64,000 bases of DNA from Lachnospiraceae bacterium UBA4631 (GTDB lineage Bacteria; Bacillota; Clostridia; Lachnospirales; Lachnospiraceae). Shown piece after piece: positions 25,025 to 34,708 of the stretch. The stretch lies in contig DHMX01000032.1 of the NCBI GenBank assembly GCA_002406015.1, positions 24,880-88,879 on the forward strand, given 5' to 3'. How positions within the stretch are numbered: position 1 is the stretch's first letter; every line of letters begins with the position of its first letter. The position numbers were made by a program, and so were the translations under genes. The notes under the pieces were generated by a model. That model saw only the letters and a list, made by a program, of their open reading frames with translations, did not search any database and was not told the origin of the DNA.

Positions 25025-26182
25025 CTACTCTTGGTTTACGCGAATGCGTTTTATTATCATAGTCGCACTGAAAATCGCCAATGCAACTGCTATCTGGATT
25101 CCAAAGCTCATAAGAACAGTCTGAAATTGAGCGGTTGTCAGATTTCCGTATTCATATAACAGAATATTCGCCTTTTCATACCAGTATACCGGTAAGAATT
25201 TTGCAATGAAAATAATTCCGGGACTTAATACATCTAAATCTACAAAGACTCCGCACAAAAATGACATTCCCAAGGCTATGGTATTGGCAACTCCATTGAT
25301 TGCCGATGTATTTTTCAATAAATTGCCTAATAAGTATGCAATTGCGATGGATACCAACATCAGACAGATGCTATTCACTATGTAAAGCCCCATATGGCTG
25401 TCCAAAATTATCTTTTTTCCGTAAATAATCAGACAAATCCCATTTAATAACGCCCATAACCCACCACTTAATATTGTCATGGCAAGCATTCCCTGAATGC
25501 CCTGTCGAAAACTGGATACGCCGGAGCTGTTAATTCTTCGTTCCATGTCTTTTTCATTAAAATTCCTTAACACAATCGGCACTACATAGCATAAGGTATA
25601 CAAAAACACATACGGAAGATAACGGAAATAGAAAAAATATCCCTGACTTCCGTCTGCACGCTTGGAGGTTTCCTGTACGGTTACATCTGCATTTATTTTA
25701 ATAATTTCCAATGCCCGCTCTACCGCACGCTTTATCTCCATACCGGACTTATGATAGGTCTGTACCGTCTGAAGAAAGGTATTTATCTCCATATCGGCAT
25801 AGATGCCGCTGTAATCGCCCGGATTTTTTGTAATCTTAAGACTGCCACCATCTTCCAACAATACCTGCTCTGCGTTTTCCGGAATCTGTACAACATAGTC
25901 CAGCTTTTCATAATACATACTTTCTGCCAGTTCCCGCTTATCTGTCATATTGGTTATTACATGATGCTTCTGACTCAATGCCTGAATAATTCCGTTTGAC
26001 AGCTCATCCTGTGCCTCATCGATAACCGCAATATTCAATGCGGAAGCCTGATATTGTTCTTCTGTCTGTTTTCCCACGACACTCTCAAGCATCAAAATGA
26101 TTCCAAAAAATATTCCGGTATATAGAAATACATATCCCATGTTTCTTTGGATGATTTTCATATATCCTCTAAATACTGTCAT
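25025..26182 (-). CDS. ABC-2 type permease, second subunit
   Basis: 385 residues with one N-terminal span, an outside domain of about 150 residues, and five or six C-terminal spans, the usual ABC-2 exporter half. It overlaps the upstream permease gene by 14 bases and forms a three-gene operon with it and the ATPase at 27453-28382. Probably exports a drug, lipid or peptide; no substrate is indicated by sequence. Confidence 0.85.
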   Translation of the reverse strand: MTVFRGYMKIIQRNMGYVFLYTGIFFGIILMLESVVGKQTEEQYQASALNIAVIDEAQDELSNGIIQALSQKHHVITNMTDKRELAESMYYEKLDYVVQIPENAEQVLLEDGGSLKITKNPGDYSGIYADMEINTFLQTVQTYHKSGMEIKRAVERALEIIKINADVTVQETSKRADGSQGYFFYFRYLPYVFLYTLCYVVPIVLRNFNEKDMERRINSSGVSSFRQGIQGMLAMTILSGGLWALLNGICLIIYGKKIILDSHMGLYIVNSICLMLVSIAIAYLLGNLLKNTSAINGVANTIALGMSFLCGVFVDLDVLSPGIIFIAKFLPVYWYEKANILLYEYGNLTTAQFQTVLMSFGIQIAVALAIFSATMIIKRIRVNQE

Positions 26183-27431
26183 ATCGTTCCCTCCTTATTA
26201 TCAGGTAGGATGCTGCCAAAAACATCACACTCATACCTCCAAGCAATATCAAATCCATCCGGTAACGTGCCGGGTCGTTATAAATGCTCAGGCAATAAAA
26301 GGCATCACTGATAATTGCTGCCGGATTCAAACGATTTACCAACGGACAATGGACATCAATTATATGCTTTACATCCTTTGCCATCAATCCGGCAAGCATA
26401 CTGCCAACTAAACCAATCCCCACACAGAGACCTATCTTGACACCATCCGCAAGATTGCTGGTACAGCCTATCAGAATACCGATAGAAATACCAATTACGC
26501 AACCCATGAATGAAATTAAGAGCATACCGCCCCAATGATTTCCGAAGCCGACTTTCAATATGCAATTCAGATATACTAAAAGCAAAACAATACAAGCATA
26601 CTCTACCAGCAGATTTCCCAGAAATGCATGGAATATCTGTACCGTTTTTCTGGTTGGTGATATGCTTCGTCTGGCACCTATAGCTGATACATTCGGTTGT
26701 AACTTCATTGCCGAGCCTAAGCCTTGAAATGCACCAAACAGGCAGGTCATACCGATTAGTGCAAAAAAGTATCCCAGATATGTATCCATGCTTTCTCCGT
26801 CTAAGGTTACCTCTGTCAGATACCCACTCTGTCCGGCTGTATCTGCTACCGTATCAGCGGCTTGTTCCGAATCATCTGCAGTACCACCATAGGCCTCCCC
26901 CACAAATGTCAAGAAATCCTCTGAGTTCATATAATCTTTTAACTCTTCTGTCGTCATTTCTTCAAGAAACTGCATACTATTTTCTCTGTATTCCTCCGGA
27001 ATCTGCTCATAAGCCAATTCTTTCATCATACTTTCCTGCTGCAGATAAGAAGTTAAAATTCCTTCTAATACGGATGCCGACACTCCGTTCTTTCGTATCA
27101 TCAGAGACGGGGTCTTCGCAACATAGTAAATGCCGTCAATTTCACCGGATTCCAATGCGGTCTGTGCCTCCTCCTCTGTCATATATTGTAGTTTCAGTAT
27201 TTGGGTTTCTTCCTTTTCCTCTGCCTTTTCCATTTCCTCTAAGAACAAGGAAAACATTGCATTATTCTCCTGCTCCACAACTGCTGCCGGAACCGTTTCC
27301 CATTCTGCCTTACTAATACCTCCAAAAGTAAAATAAAACAGAGTACCTAACAGCAACGGAAATGCACTCGACCAGAATATAAGAGCTTTATTGCGTATAA
27401 TCATCAATAACTGATAATAAAACTGATGCAT
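26169..27431 (-). CDS. ABC-2 type permease, first subunit
   Basis: 420 residues, same topology as the following permease: N-terminal span (ALIFWSSAFPLLLGTLFYF), long acidic outside domain (residues about 40-210), five or six C-terminal spans. Likely heterodimer with the next gene product. It begins 21 bases after the ATPase gene stop. Confidence 0.85.
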   Translation of the reverse strand: MHQFYYQLLMIIRNKALIFWSSAFPLLLGTLFYFTFGGISKAEWETVPAAVVEQENNAMFSLFLEEMEKAEEKEETQILKLQYMTEEEAQTALESGEIDGIYYVAKTPSLMIRKNGVSASVLEGILTSYLQQESMMKELAYEQIPEEYRENSMQFLEEMTTEELKDYMNSEDFLTFVGEAYGGTADDSEQAADTVADTAGQSGYLTEVTLDGESMDTYLGYFFALIGMTCLFGAFQGLGSAMKLQPNVSAIGARRSISPTRKTVQIFHAFLGNLLVEYACIVLLLVYLNCILKVGFGNHWGGMLLISFMGCVIGISIGILIGCTSNLADGVKIGLCVGIGLVGSMLAGLMAKDVKHIIDVHCPLVNRLNPAAIISDAFYCLSIYNDPARYRMDLILLGGMSVMFLAASYLIIRRERYDSI

Positions 27432-27452
27432 CGTACTGCCTCCTTCCGTCTC

Positions 27453-28382
27453 TTAATCCCGAAGCTGCTTTCCGGTAATCTCCAGAAATACATCATTTAA
27501 CGTTGGCTGTTCCGAAAATACCCTTCCGAAACTCACCTGCTGTTCCTGTAAAAACTGTAAAATATGTACCAGATTATGACTTCCTTTACCACAACGAACT
27601 ACAAGTGTATCCCCCGCATATTCTATCTGATATACCCGCTCCATTCTCTGTAAGTCTTCTATCTGCTGCTTGGTTAATGCAATTGCTTCTATCGTAATTG
27701 TCTCTCCGGTCTTAATCAGATTCTTTAATTCTTCCTTTGTACCGGAGGCAATGCATCTGCCGTGGTCCATAATGGCAATTCTTGTACAAATCTGCTCTAC
27801 CTCCTCCATATAGTGGGAGGTATAAATAATCGTTGCTCCCTGCTGATTCAGGGTAACAATATTCTCCAATATTTTATTCCGGCTCTGTGGGTCTACGGCA
27901 ACGGTCGGTTCATCCATAAAAATCAATTTTGGCTTATGTGCAATTCCACAGGCAATATTTAATCTCCGGAGCAAACCACCGGATAATTGTTTCGGGCGCT
28001 TTTTTATATGCTCCTCCAAGCCCACAAACGCAATTGCTTCTTCTACCAGCTCCCGCCTGCGTTTCTTATCCTTTTCATACAGTCCACAGAAATAATCAAT
28101 GTTTTCTCTCACATTCATCTGCTCAAATACGGCTACGTTTTGCATAACCACCCCAATCTGGCGCTTAATATCATAGCTGTCCGGCTTAATTTTACTTCCC
28201 ATCACCGTAATTGTTCCTTTATCATATTTCAATAATGCGAGGATACAGTTAATTGCCGTTGTTTTTCCGCTTCCGTTTGGTCCCAGCAGTCCAAAGATTT
28301 CACCATCCTGAACGGACAGATTCAAATGGTCTAAGGCAATATTGTCTCCGTATCGTTTTACCAGATTTTCTATTTCTACCAT
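27453..28382 (-). CDS. ABC transporter ATPase, drug-exporter type
   Basis: 309 residues; Walker A GPNGSGKTT (about 34-42), signature LSGGLLRRL, Walker B LIFMDEPTVAVDP and H-loop TSHYM. The C-terminal extension of about 80 residues is typical of CcmA/DrrA-type exporter ATPases. First gene of the operon with the two permeases downstream. Confidence 0.93.
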   Translation of the reverse strand: MVEIENLVKRYGDNIALDHLNLSVQDGEIFGLLGPNGSGKTTAINCILALLKYDKGTITVMGSKIKPDSYDIKRQIGVVMQNVAVFEQMNVRENIDYFCGLYEKDKKRRRELVEEAIAFVGLEEHIKKRPKQLSGGLLRRLNIACGIAHKPKLIFMDEPTVAVDPQSRNKILENIVTLNQQGATIIYTSHYMEEVEQICTRIAIMDHGRCIASGTKEELKNLIKTGETITIEAIALTKQQIEDLQRMERVYQIEYAGDTLVVRCGKGSHNLVHILQFLQEQQVSFGRVFSEQPTLNDVFLEITGKQLRD

Positions 28383-28470
28383 AGTCTCCTCCTAGTTTGT
28401 TTCTTTATACTCATTTTGTTTATTATTTTTATTATACCAGATGATTGCAAACCGATTAAGTAACAAAGAA

Positions 28471-28512
28471 ATTGCGGTCCGGCTCTTCCTAAGTGAAAGA
28501 ACCGTCCGCAAT
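28471..28512 (-). terminator. Terminator of the niaR-IIC operon
   Basis: Long imperfect hairpin with outer arms ATTGCGG/CCGCAAT; on the minus strand followed by TTCTTTGTTACTT. About 30 bases past the IIC gene. Confidence 0.65.
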
Positions 28513-28540
28513 TACTTAAGTACAATCTTAGAGCTTGTTT

Positions 28541-29605
28541 TTACAGCTTCAAATCTCCCTCTTTAATCCAGCCTAACTTACGGAACAGTTGTCCAAATAA
28601 GAACGTCAATACTGCCGGAAGTACAAAGCTAATCAGAATCAGCCCCAGCCAATCCAGCCCTGTAATTGCAGTCTTTGTTCCGGCGGCAATATCATTTACC
28701 CAGCCGGTATAGACTCCTATCTGTCCAACCAGTCCACAGGTTCCCATACCGGAGGAAATTGCTTCTCCATTCATCTGTAACTTGAATACACAGGTAGCAA
28801 TCGGACCTGTAATTGCAGAGGTCAGAATTGGCGGAATCCATATCTTAGGATTTTTTACAATGTTTCCCATTTGCAGCATACTGGTTCCGATACCCTGCGA
28901 TACCAGTCCTCCAACCCGGTTTTCCCGAAAGCTCATAACCGCAAAGCCTACCATTTGTGCGGAGCATCCAGCAACGGCAGCACCACCTGCCAACCCGGTC
29001 AGACTAAGTGCGGCACAAATTGCGGCACTACTGATTGGCAGCGTTAACGCAATACCTACGATTACAGATACCAGAATACCCATCATAAACGGATGCAGCT
29101 CAGTTGCCCACATAATCAATGTTCCGACAGCACTTGCCGCCTTTCCGATATAAGGGGCAATGCCGATAGACAACAGTACACCGGAGCAAATACTGACTAG
29201 CGGTGTCACCAGAATGTCAACCTTCGTTTCCTTGGATACTAATTTCCCTAATTCTGTCGCAATGATTGCAATTACCAATACTGCAAGTGGTCCGCCTGCT
29301 CCGCCCAGTGTATTTGCTGCGGTTCCTACCGCAAGCATGGAAAACAGCACCAGCGGCGGTGCCTGTAAGGCATATGCAATTGCGACTGCCATTGCCGGTC
29401 CGGCAACACTCTTTGCAAAGCCTCCAATATCTATCAGAAGCTGGACATGAAGCTGCTGCCCCAGTGTAGAAATAATTGTACCAATTAATAAGGATGCAAA
29501 TAAACCATTTGCCATTGCACCCATTGCATCAATAAAATATCGTTTTGCGGATATTTCTATATTCTTCTTTTTTAAAAATTCTTTCAAACCTTTTTCTTCT
29601 GCCAT
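28541..29605 (-). CDS. PTS-type IIC membrane protein (EIIC_2 family)
   Basis: 354 residues with about ten hydrophobic segments rich in G and A. It resembles the stand-alone PTS_EIIC_2 family: GAMANGLFASLLIGTIISTLG near the start, repeated GG/PIS motifs, and RENRVGGLVSQGIGTSMLQ late. No IIA or IIB gene is adjacent, so it may not work as a sugar PTS. It lies 64 bases after niaR on the same strand with no terminator between, so it is presumably controlled by NiaR and could move a pyridine such as niacin. That role is inference. Confidence 0.75.
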   Translation of the reverse strand: MAEEKGLKEFLKKKNIEISAKRYFIDAMGAMANGLFASLLIGTIISTLGQQLHVQLLIDIGGFAKSVAGPAMAVAIAYALQAPPLVLFSMLAVGTAANTLGGAGGPLAVLVIAIIATELGKLVSKETKVDILVTPLVSICSGVLLSIGIAPYIGKAASAVGTLIMWATELHPFMMGILVSVIVGIALTLPISSAAICAALSLTGLAGGAAVAGCSAQMVGFAVMSFRENRVGGLVSQGIGTSMLQMGNIVKNPKIWIPPILTSAITGPIATCVFKLQMNGEAISSGMGTCGLVGQIGVYTGWVNDIAAGTKTAITGLDWLGLILISFVLPAVLTFLFGQLFRKLGWIKEGDLKL

Positions 29606-29669
29606 TTTTCTTTCCTCTTTCTCTCCTGTTACCCTTCATTTTTATCCGTTTCCGGCTTACGAATTTTAT

Positions 29670-30203
29670 TTATAGCCCCTCCGGTTCATATTCCCTTCGT
29701 TCTGCCAGATACCCATGTTCCTTAAGTGCATTTTCTATCCTATCCATATCCTCGGCTTCTCTGGTCCATATTGTATGATAATGGAAGCCTGCCGTCACAT
29801 TCTTTAACGGACTGGATTTCCCGGTCTGCAAGGCTTCACAAAATTCCTGTATATCTCTCCGGGACCGTATCTTTAGGTCTGCCTGCACCTTTCCATAAAA
29901 CTTATGATATATGAATACATCCTCCACTTCTCCGCCTAAATCTACGATAAGGGTTAATTCCTGTTGTGTCTCCTCATCCGTATGATATACCTTGAATACC
30001 TTCCGTATGCCTTCCGGTTTATCCAGCTTGTATCCCTTTGGCGTAGAACTGATAGCAATGCCCTGCTGCCGCAGCGTATGAATATCCTGCACAATAATCT
30101 GGCGGCTGACTTGAAATCGTTCTGCCAGATACCCGCCTGACAGCGGTGCTTCCGACTCTTTTAATTCCGATACCAGTTGTTCCTGACGTTCTTTTGCTGT
30201 CAC
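29670..30203 (-). CDS. niaR: NiaR/YrxA-type NAD-biosynthesis repressor with 3H domain
   Basis: About 177 residues if started at the GTG behind AAAGGAAGG, close to the length of Bacillus YrxA; an in-frame ATG 19 codons upstream lacks a good site. Residues 1-60 are a winged helix (LSGGYLAERFQVSRQIIVQDI); residues 80-177 are the 3H domain with histidines in IYHKFYGK and GFHYHTIW that bind metal and nicotinate. NiaR represses NAD synthesis and niacin uptake genes when niacin is present. The promoter is embedded in a palindromic operator and the gene is followed by a lone IIC transporter. Confidence 0.9.
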   Translation of the reverse strand: MTAKERQEQLVSELKESEAPLSGGYLAERFQVSRQIIVQDIHTLRQQGIAISSTPKGYKLDKPEGIRKVFKVYHTDEETQQELTLIVDLGGEVEDVFIYHKFYGKVQADLKIRSRRDIQEFCEALQTGKSSPLKNVTAGFHYHTIWTREAEDMDRIENALKEHGYLAERREYEPEGL

Positions 30204-30299
30204 CTGTTTTCCTTCCTTTCCAACGTTCTGAATCTCCCTTTTCGGTTTTATACCTTCCATATTCCATGTCTGTTACAGTTCTGTTGAAATATTGCAGAC

Positions 30300-30349
30300 A
30301 GTATAACACCCCGGTTTACATCTGTCAATACAGGTGTAAACCGGGGTGT
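30300..30349 (-). promoter_or_regulatory. niaR promoter embedded in a 44-bp palindromic operator
   Basis: Minus strand -35 TTGACA (30323-30328), 17-base spacer and -10 TATACT (30300-30305). Nearly perfect 20-base inverted repeats (30306-30325 and 30330-30349; one mismatch) cover the whole spacer and -35. Each contains an ACA-GTGT-type half-site (ACAGGTGTAAACC on the right). Repressor binding would block polymerase directly. Confidence 0.8.
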
Positions 30350-30368
30350 AAAGTTCGTATTCTGTTTC

Positions 30369-31313
30369 TTATCGTTGCTTTGTATTCTTTCCTAATACGT
30401 CTGCAACTTCCGTAATTGCTATAAATGCATTTGTATCATGCTCTAGCACAATTCCTTTCAGCTTTCCAATCTGAAAACGGTTTACTACAAAATATATAAC
30501 CGTTTTTTCTTTATCGGAATAATATCCATGACCTTCCCATGAAGTAATTCCGCTTCCAAATTCTTCTGACAGGCTCTTATTAATCTCCTGCGGCTTCGTT
30601 GTGATAATCATGGCAGCCTTTGCTTTATCAAAACCTTCTACAATATAGTCAACCGCATGTAGGGCTACATAATATGTAACAATGGAATATAGCGGAAGTA
30701 TCCAGCTATGTGCAATGATACCAACCACTACATACAGCACAATATTATATGCCATAACAAAGGTGCCTACCGTAATTCCCAATCGTTTGGAAAATATAAC
30801 CGCCATAACCTCTACGCCATCAATTGCACCGCCAAATCGTATGGTTAATCCGCTTCCGATACCGGAAATCAATCCGCCAAAGGCAGCTCCCAACAGCAAA
30901 TCCGTTCCCGCAAATGGTGAAGAATCTATCACATCCACCGGAATTACATCCCGTATGATATAGGATGCAAGGGAATATATAATGACTGCATATACGGAAT
31001 AAAGGGTAAATGCAAGTCCCTGTTTCTTATATCCATATAAGAAAAACGGAATATTGAGTATCAGCAAAAATATAGACAAGGTCATAAACGGCGGAGTAAT
31101 TTCTTCCAATAACATAGCAGTACCGGAAAATCCACTATCGTATAAATGTAAGGGTGACAAAAACATAGTCACACCGACTGCATTAATCGTTCCTGACAAT
31201 GTTAACAGTAAAAAATTTTTAATGCTTAACTGATTTTTTGATTTCTTTGTCTTTTCCTTCAACGTCTGTTCCTCCTGTCCTTCCTGTATGCCGCTTCGTT
31301 TCCTATTCTTCAT
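30369..31313 (-). CDS. YitT family membrane protein
   Basis: 314 residues: a charged N-terminal tail of about 30 residues, five membrane spans (30-220) and a C-terminal DUF2179 domain (about 230-310; ITTKPQEINKSLSEEF, TVIYFVVNRFQIGKLK). YitT proteins are widespread in Firmicutes; transport or sensing roles are proposed but unsettled. Its start overlaps the stop of the large coiled-coil gene by 11 bases, so they are probably co-transcribed. Confidence 0.88.
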   Translation of the reverse strand: MKNRKRSGIQEGQEEQTLKEKTKKSKNQLSIKNFLLLTLSGTINAVGVTMFLSPLHLYDSGFSGTAMLLEEITPPFMTLSIFLLILNIPFFLYGYKKQGLAFTLYSVYAVIIYSLASYIIRDVIPVDVIDSSPFAGTDLLLGAAFGGLISGIGSGLTIRFGGAIDGVEVMAVIFSKRLGITVGTFVMAYNIVLYVVVGIIAHSWILPLYSIVTYYVALHAVDYIVEGFDKAKAAMIITTKPQEINKSLSEEFGSGITSWEGHGYYSDKEKTVIYFVVNRFQIGKLKGIVLEHDTNAFIAITEVADVLGKNTKQR

Positions 31314-34300
31314 ATGGCTGCTTCCAGTCTATAACCGGTGCAATTCCTCTGATACCCTTTAGATACTCTCTTGCTCCTATCGTACTTGGTAATTGCCCTA
31401 CCATTCCTCTGTAGCTTTCTATTGCTGCTTTATAATCTAACTCCTGATTCGTTTCGATTGCAAACTCTATTGCACTTCTTATAACATTATACATAGCTCC
31501 CATTGAATTATAATATTCAATCTGATTATAGAAAAGCCTATCTTCCTCGTTATTCATATCCAGAATCCCTTCCGGCAAATGTGTAACAATGTTATGGTCT
31601 ACCTGAATATTTGAGAAATCCCGTTCAAACTCCTGATAATGCATAAGTACATCTTCACCCTCTATGGAATCAAGTCCCATACCATACTTTTTCATGGTAT
31701 AACTGTATTGCTTCTTTAGTATCTTCACATAGGTCTTAAGTCCTTCGATATTCGTTGCCTGTGCAGCCTTTATTTCTTCTTCCGTAGAATCCTTTGTTAA
31801 AAATGCACCGGCTGCCAATTGCTCAAGCATCAAATCAACCTCTTCATCACTGGTTGCATTCAGACTTTGATAATTCATCATAGAGCTATAGGTTCGGAAT
31901 ATCGCCTCATTAATCATATCTTCAGATGTTCCGGCAAACTTATAGCGATTAGTTGATAACCATGCATCCATCTTCCGGTCATGTTCACTCATCTCAGGAT
32001 TCCGGAAGAAGCGTTGCATATACCTGATTGTCTTTGGCTGCTCTTCCTCTTTCCGGCAGACAACCGCAATCACGCCCGGCATGATTTCTTTACTATGCAG
32101 CATACGGTCCCATGCCCCCGGCTTCATCTGTTCCCGCTGTGTAATCAGCTTTTCATCTGCATAGATTTTCATTTCATCTACTACTTTTTTTCTATCCTCT
32201 ACGTCAATAATCTTCAGCTTCTGTTGCTCTACTTCCGTCATAGCGTCCTTTGTCAGTACACCCTGCTTCGCAGCCTCCTGCATTGCATATCCTCTTGCCA
32301 TATCTGCATATAGCCTGATAACCTCTGAGCGGGAAGCATACTCCTCCAAGCGTCTTCCTAAAATATCCTGCTTCAAATTCGTTGGTATTAAGAACCGCTC
32401 TAATTCTTCTCCCAGTTGTCCTAATTCTCTGCCTAATTGATTTCGAGTGGTTTCAATCGGTGTACGTCTCGCGACAAGATTGGCACGTTTTTCAGCCAGC
32501 TCTCTCTTCCATTCATTCAGACTTGCTGTACTCTCCGGTGTCACATACGATGGATTTTCCCTTGCTATCTGTTCTGACCGTTCCAGATTCTGTTCCTGCT
32601 CTTTCAGTTCTTCTTCTTCCAGCTTCAGGGCATCCAAATCAGCCAGACATTGCTTCTGCGTAACAGTCATCGCAGCAATCCTTGCCTTCAAATCCGCCTT
32701 CTGACGCTGCTTCTCCTGTTTCAGCTGCTCAGGATAGTCCATTTTACCAATATCGGAAGCTGTCATCTGCGGCAGGTTAATTTCCTGTAATTCCCGCTGC
32801 ATTTTCAGCAAATCTTCCGGTGTGGCAGAATACAGTCTTGCCATATCAAAGTTCAAAACCTTATCCATTTCGGACTGAACAATATTCCTTGCCTGTGTGT
32901 AGTGTTCCATTACATCATACTGCTCTATCCTTGCCTTATCTTCCTCTGTCAGATTTGCCTTCATTTCTTCATTCAGGGTCACCTGCTTCTTTTTGGCTGC
33001 TATAGCATCCATTTCCGCAAGTCGTATCACCTGAAGATTCCAGTCTGCATCCGGCTCTACCTGTGTACCGTCCGGATTCATTTTCCGTCCCCGAATCAGT
33101 ACTGCCTTTCTGGCATTCGTTCCAACCAGCACCGAATCACTTGCCGCAAAACCACCCTTTTCACGTCCTGTCTGCTGATAAACCGCATTCTTTTCCTTCA
33201 TCATATCCGCAAAATAACAAGCCTCGTATGCAAGATTTTCCTTTAATTGCTCCTGCTCCGGCATCATATATTGCTTCTCTTCCAGATATTGCAATGTCAT
33301 TATACTCTTTGCCTTACGGACTCCCAGCACAATCTTTACGGCTTCTATCATGGACTTCATCCGCTCCAGCATATTCAGATAATCCCTTTTATATGCTGCG
33401 TTCACCCTTGCCACGACCTGACCCATTTCTTTCGTTCTTGGATTTGCATATTCCAATTCCAGTGTTGCGGTTGTCTTTGCTTTTGACGCACAGATACCCA
33501 GCACCTCTGCCTGCTGTATCATATCCTTCATGATAGAATCGATGACTTCTTTGTTTTTCTGATATGCTTCCGGATTCGCTTCTATCTTTTCGTGTAATTT
33601 TATAAGCTCCTCGACCTGATAAAAATCACTGATATGCTCTACGTTCAACCAGTCGAAATCTTGCTTAACTTTCTCCCGCATTTCGGCATAGCCAACCTCA
33701 GCATGTCCTCGTTCATCTATGTATCCATGTTCATTTCTCTGATACAGAGCTTCAACCTTTTCTTCAATCACCCTTGTATCTAACTCCCGTATCCTTGATG
33801 ACTGGCTTTTCTGTATAAGCTCCTTTAAATTCGTTGCATAGTCCATCTGTGCCTGTTGATACTCCGCATCATTTTGAGGAGAACCCTGTCCATCGAAGCC
33901 CAGACCCTTTAATCTGGACAATGCAGACAGTACCGAATGGAAGGTCTGTGCCAGTTCGGTAAAATGCTGAATCCGTTCCCGCTCAACTTCTGTTTTTGAT
34001 TCCATGTACTCCCTGCTCTGGTTCAATACATCCACGAAATTCATCATCTGCTTATCACGAACCAGCAACTGCCCGTACCGTTGCTCCATCTGGTCTCCTG
34101 CCAGAATTTCGGCATAAAAGGATGAATGTAACATTTCCTCTAACCGATTATCCAACATTTTATTCTTTACTTCTCTTGACTTTGGACCGGCTAACTCTTC
34201 TTCCAGCCTTGTTTTATTTGTATTCTCCTGTGCTAATTGCTCCTGTACCTTAGATGCTTCCTCCTGCATCAAAACGGTACTGGTATCTGCATACTGATTG

Positions 34301-34650
34301 GTCCGCTTCAACCGACGCAGCCGCTTCTCCTGTTCCTTCTCACTGAGCGTCTGCTCCGGCACCGGTTCGTCTAAAATACTGGCACGATATTTTGGCTTCG
34401 TCTGCTGTACCGGCTGTTCCGTACGCAAATCCTCTGCCTTCAAGACTGTACGATTTAAGTATTCCTGCCAGCTATCTCTGGCAACCTCTGCCTGCTGTGC
34501 TACTACACGACGATATTCTTCATCATTCATAATCGGCTGATATTGCCGCATAGCCTCCTGCCATTGTTCCTTCGCCAATTCTCCCTCTGTCTTTTGTATC
34601 GGTTCGGCTATCTTCTTTTCTTCCTGTAACTGTCCACTGCTCAAATCCAT
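31303..34650 (-). CDS. Very large coiled-coil protein of unknown function
   Basis: I do not recognise this 1115-residue protein. It has no signal peptide or membrane span. Composition is dominated by E, Q, K, A, M and L; long heptad-like helical stretches run through about residues 20-400 and 560-800 (for example EEELKEQEQNLERSEQIARE), with a more globular C-terminal 250 residues ending KQPYEE. Ribosome site GGAGGGAAC precedes the ATG. It is followed, with an 11-base overlap, by a YitT protein and preceded by a GNAT gene. A cytoplasmic scaffold, tether or chromosome-associated role is possible but purely speculative. Confidence 0.75.
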   Translation of the reverse strand: MDLSSGQLQEEKKIAEPIQKTEGELAKEQWQEAMRQYQPIMNDEEYRRVVAQQAEVARDSWQEYLNRTVLKAEDLRTEQPVQQTKPKYRASILDEPVPEQTLSEKEQEKRLRRLKRTNQYADTSTVLMQEEASKVQEQLAQENTNKTRLEEELAGPKSREVKNKMLDNRLEEMLHSSFYAEILAGDQMEQRYGQLLVRDKQMMNFVDVLNQSREYMESKTEVERERIQHFTELAQTFHSVLSALSRLKGLGFDGQGSPQNDAEYQQAQMDYATNLKELIQKSQSSRIRELDTRVIEEKVEALYQRNEHGYIDERGHAEVGYAEMREKVKQDFDWLNVEHISDFYQVEELIKLHEKIEANPEAYQKNKEVIDSIMKDMIQQAEVLGICASKAKTTATLELEYANPRTKEMGQVVARVNAAYKRDYLNMLERMKSMIEAVKIVLGVRKAKSIMTLQYLEEKQYMMPEQEQLKENLAYEACYFADMMKEKNAVYQQTGREKGGFAASDSVLVGTNARKAVLIRGRKMNPDGTQVEPDADWNLQVIRLAEMDAIAAKKKQVTLNEEMKANLTEEDKARIEQYDVMEHYTQARNIVQSEMDKVLNFDMARLYSATPEDLLKMQRELQEINLPQMTASDIGKMDYPEQLKQEKQRQKADLKARIAAMTVTQKQCLADLDALKLEEEELKEQEQNLERSEQIARENPSYVTPESTASLNEWKRELAEKRANLVARRTPIETTRNQLGRELGQLGEELERFLIPTNLKQDILGRRLEEYASRSEVIRLYADMARGYAMQEAAKQGVLTKDAMTEVEQQKLKIIDVEDRKKVVDEMKIYADEKLITQREQMKPGAWDRMLHSKEIMPGVIAVVCRKEEEQPKTIRYMQRFFRNPEMSEHDRKMDAWLSTNRYKFAGTSEDMINEAIFRTYSSMMNYQSLNATSDEEVDLMLEQLAAGAFLTKDSTEEEIKAAQATNIEGLKTYVKILKKQYSYTMKKYGMGLDSIEGEDVLMHYQEFERDFSNIQVDHNIVTHLPEGILDMNNEEDRLFYNQIEYYNSMGAMYNVIRSAIEFAIETNQELDYKAAIESYRGMVGQLPSTIGAREYLKGIRGIAPVIDWKQPYEE

Positions 34651-34708
34651 ATTTTGTTCCCTCCGCTTTTTTCTTCTTAATACCTGCTTTTAACTTCCAT
34701 TTACCTGC

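Noticed and set aside
31981..34540. Several open frames of 80-150 codons on the plus strand inside the large coiled-coil gene
   Set aside because: They are antisense shadows of a long intact minus-strand gene, without ribosome sites or recognisable proteins.
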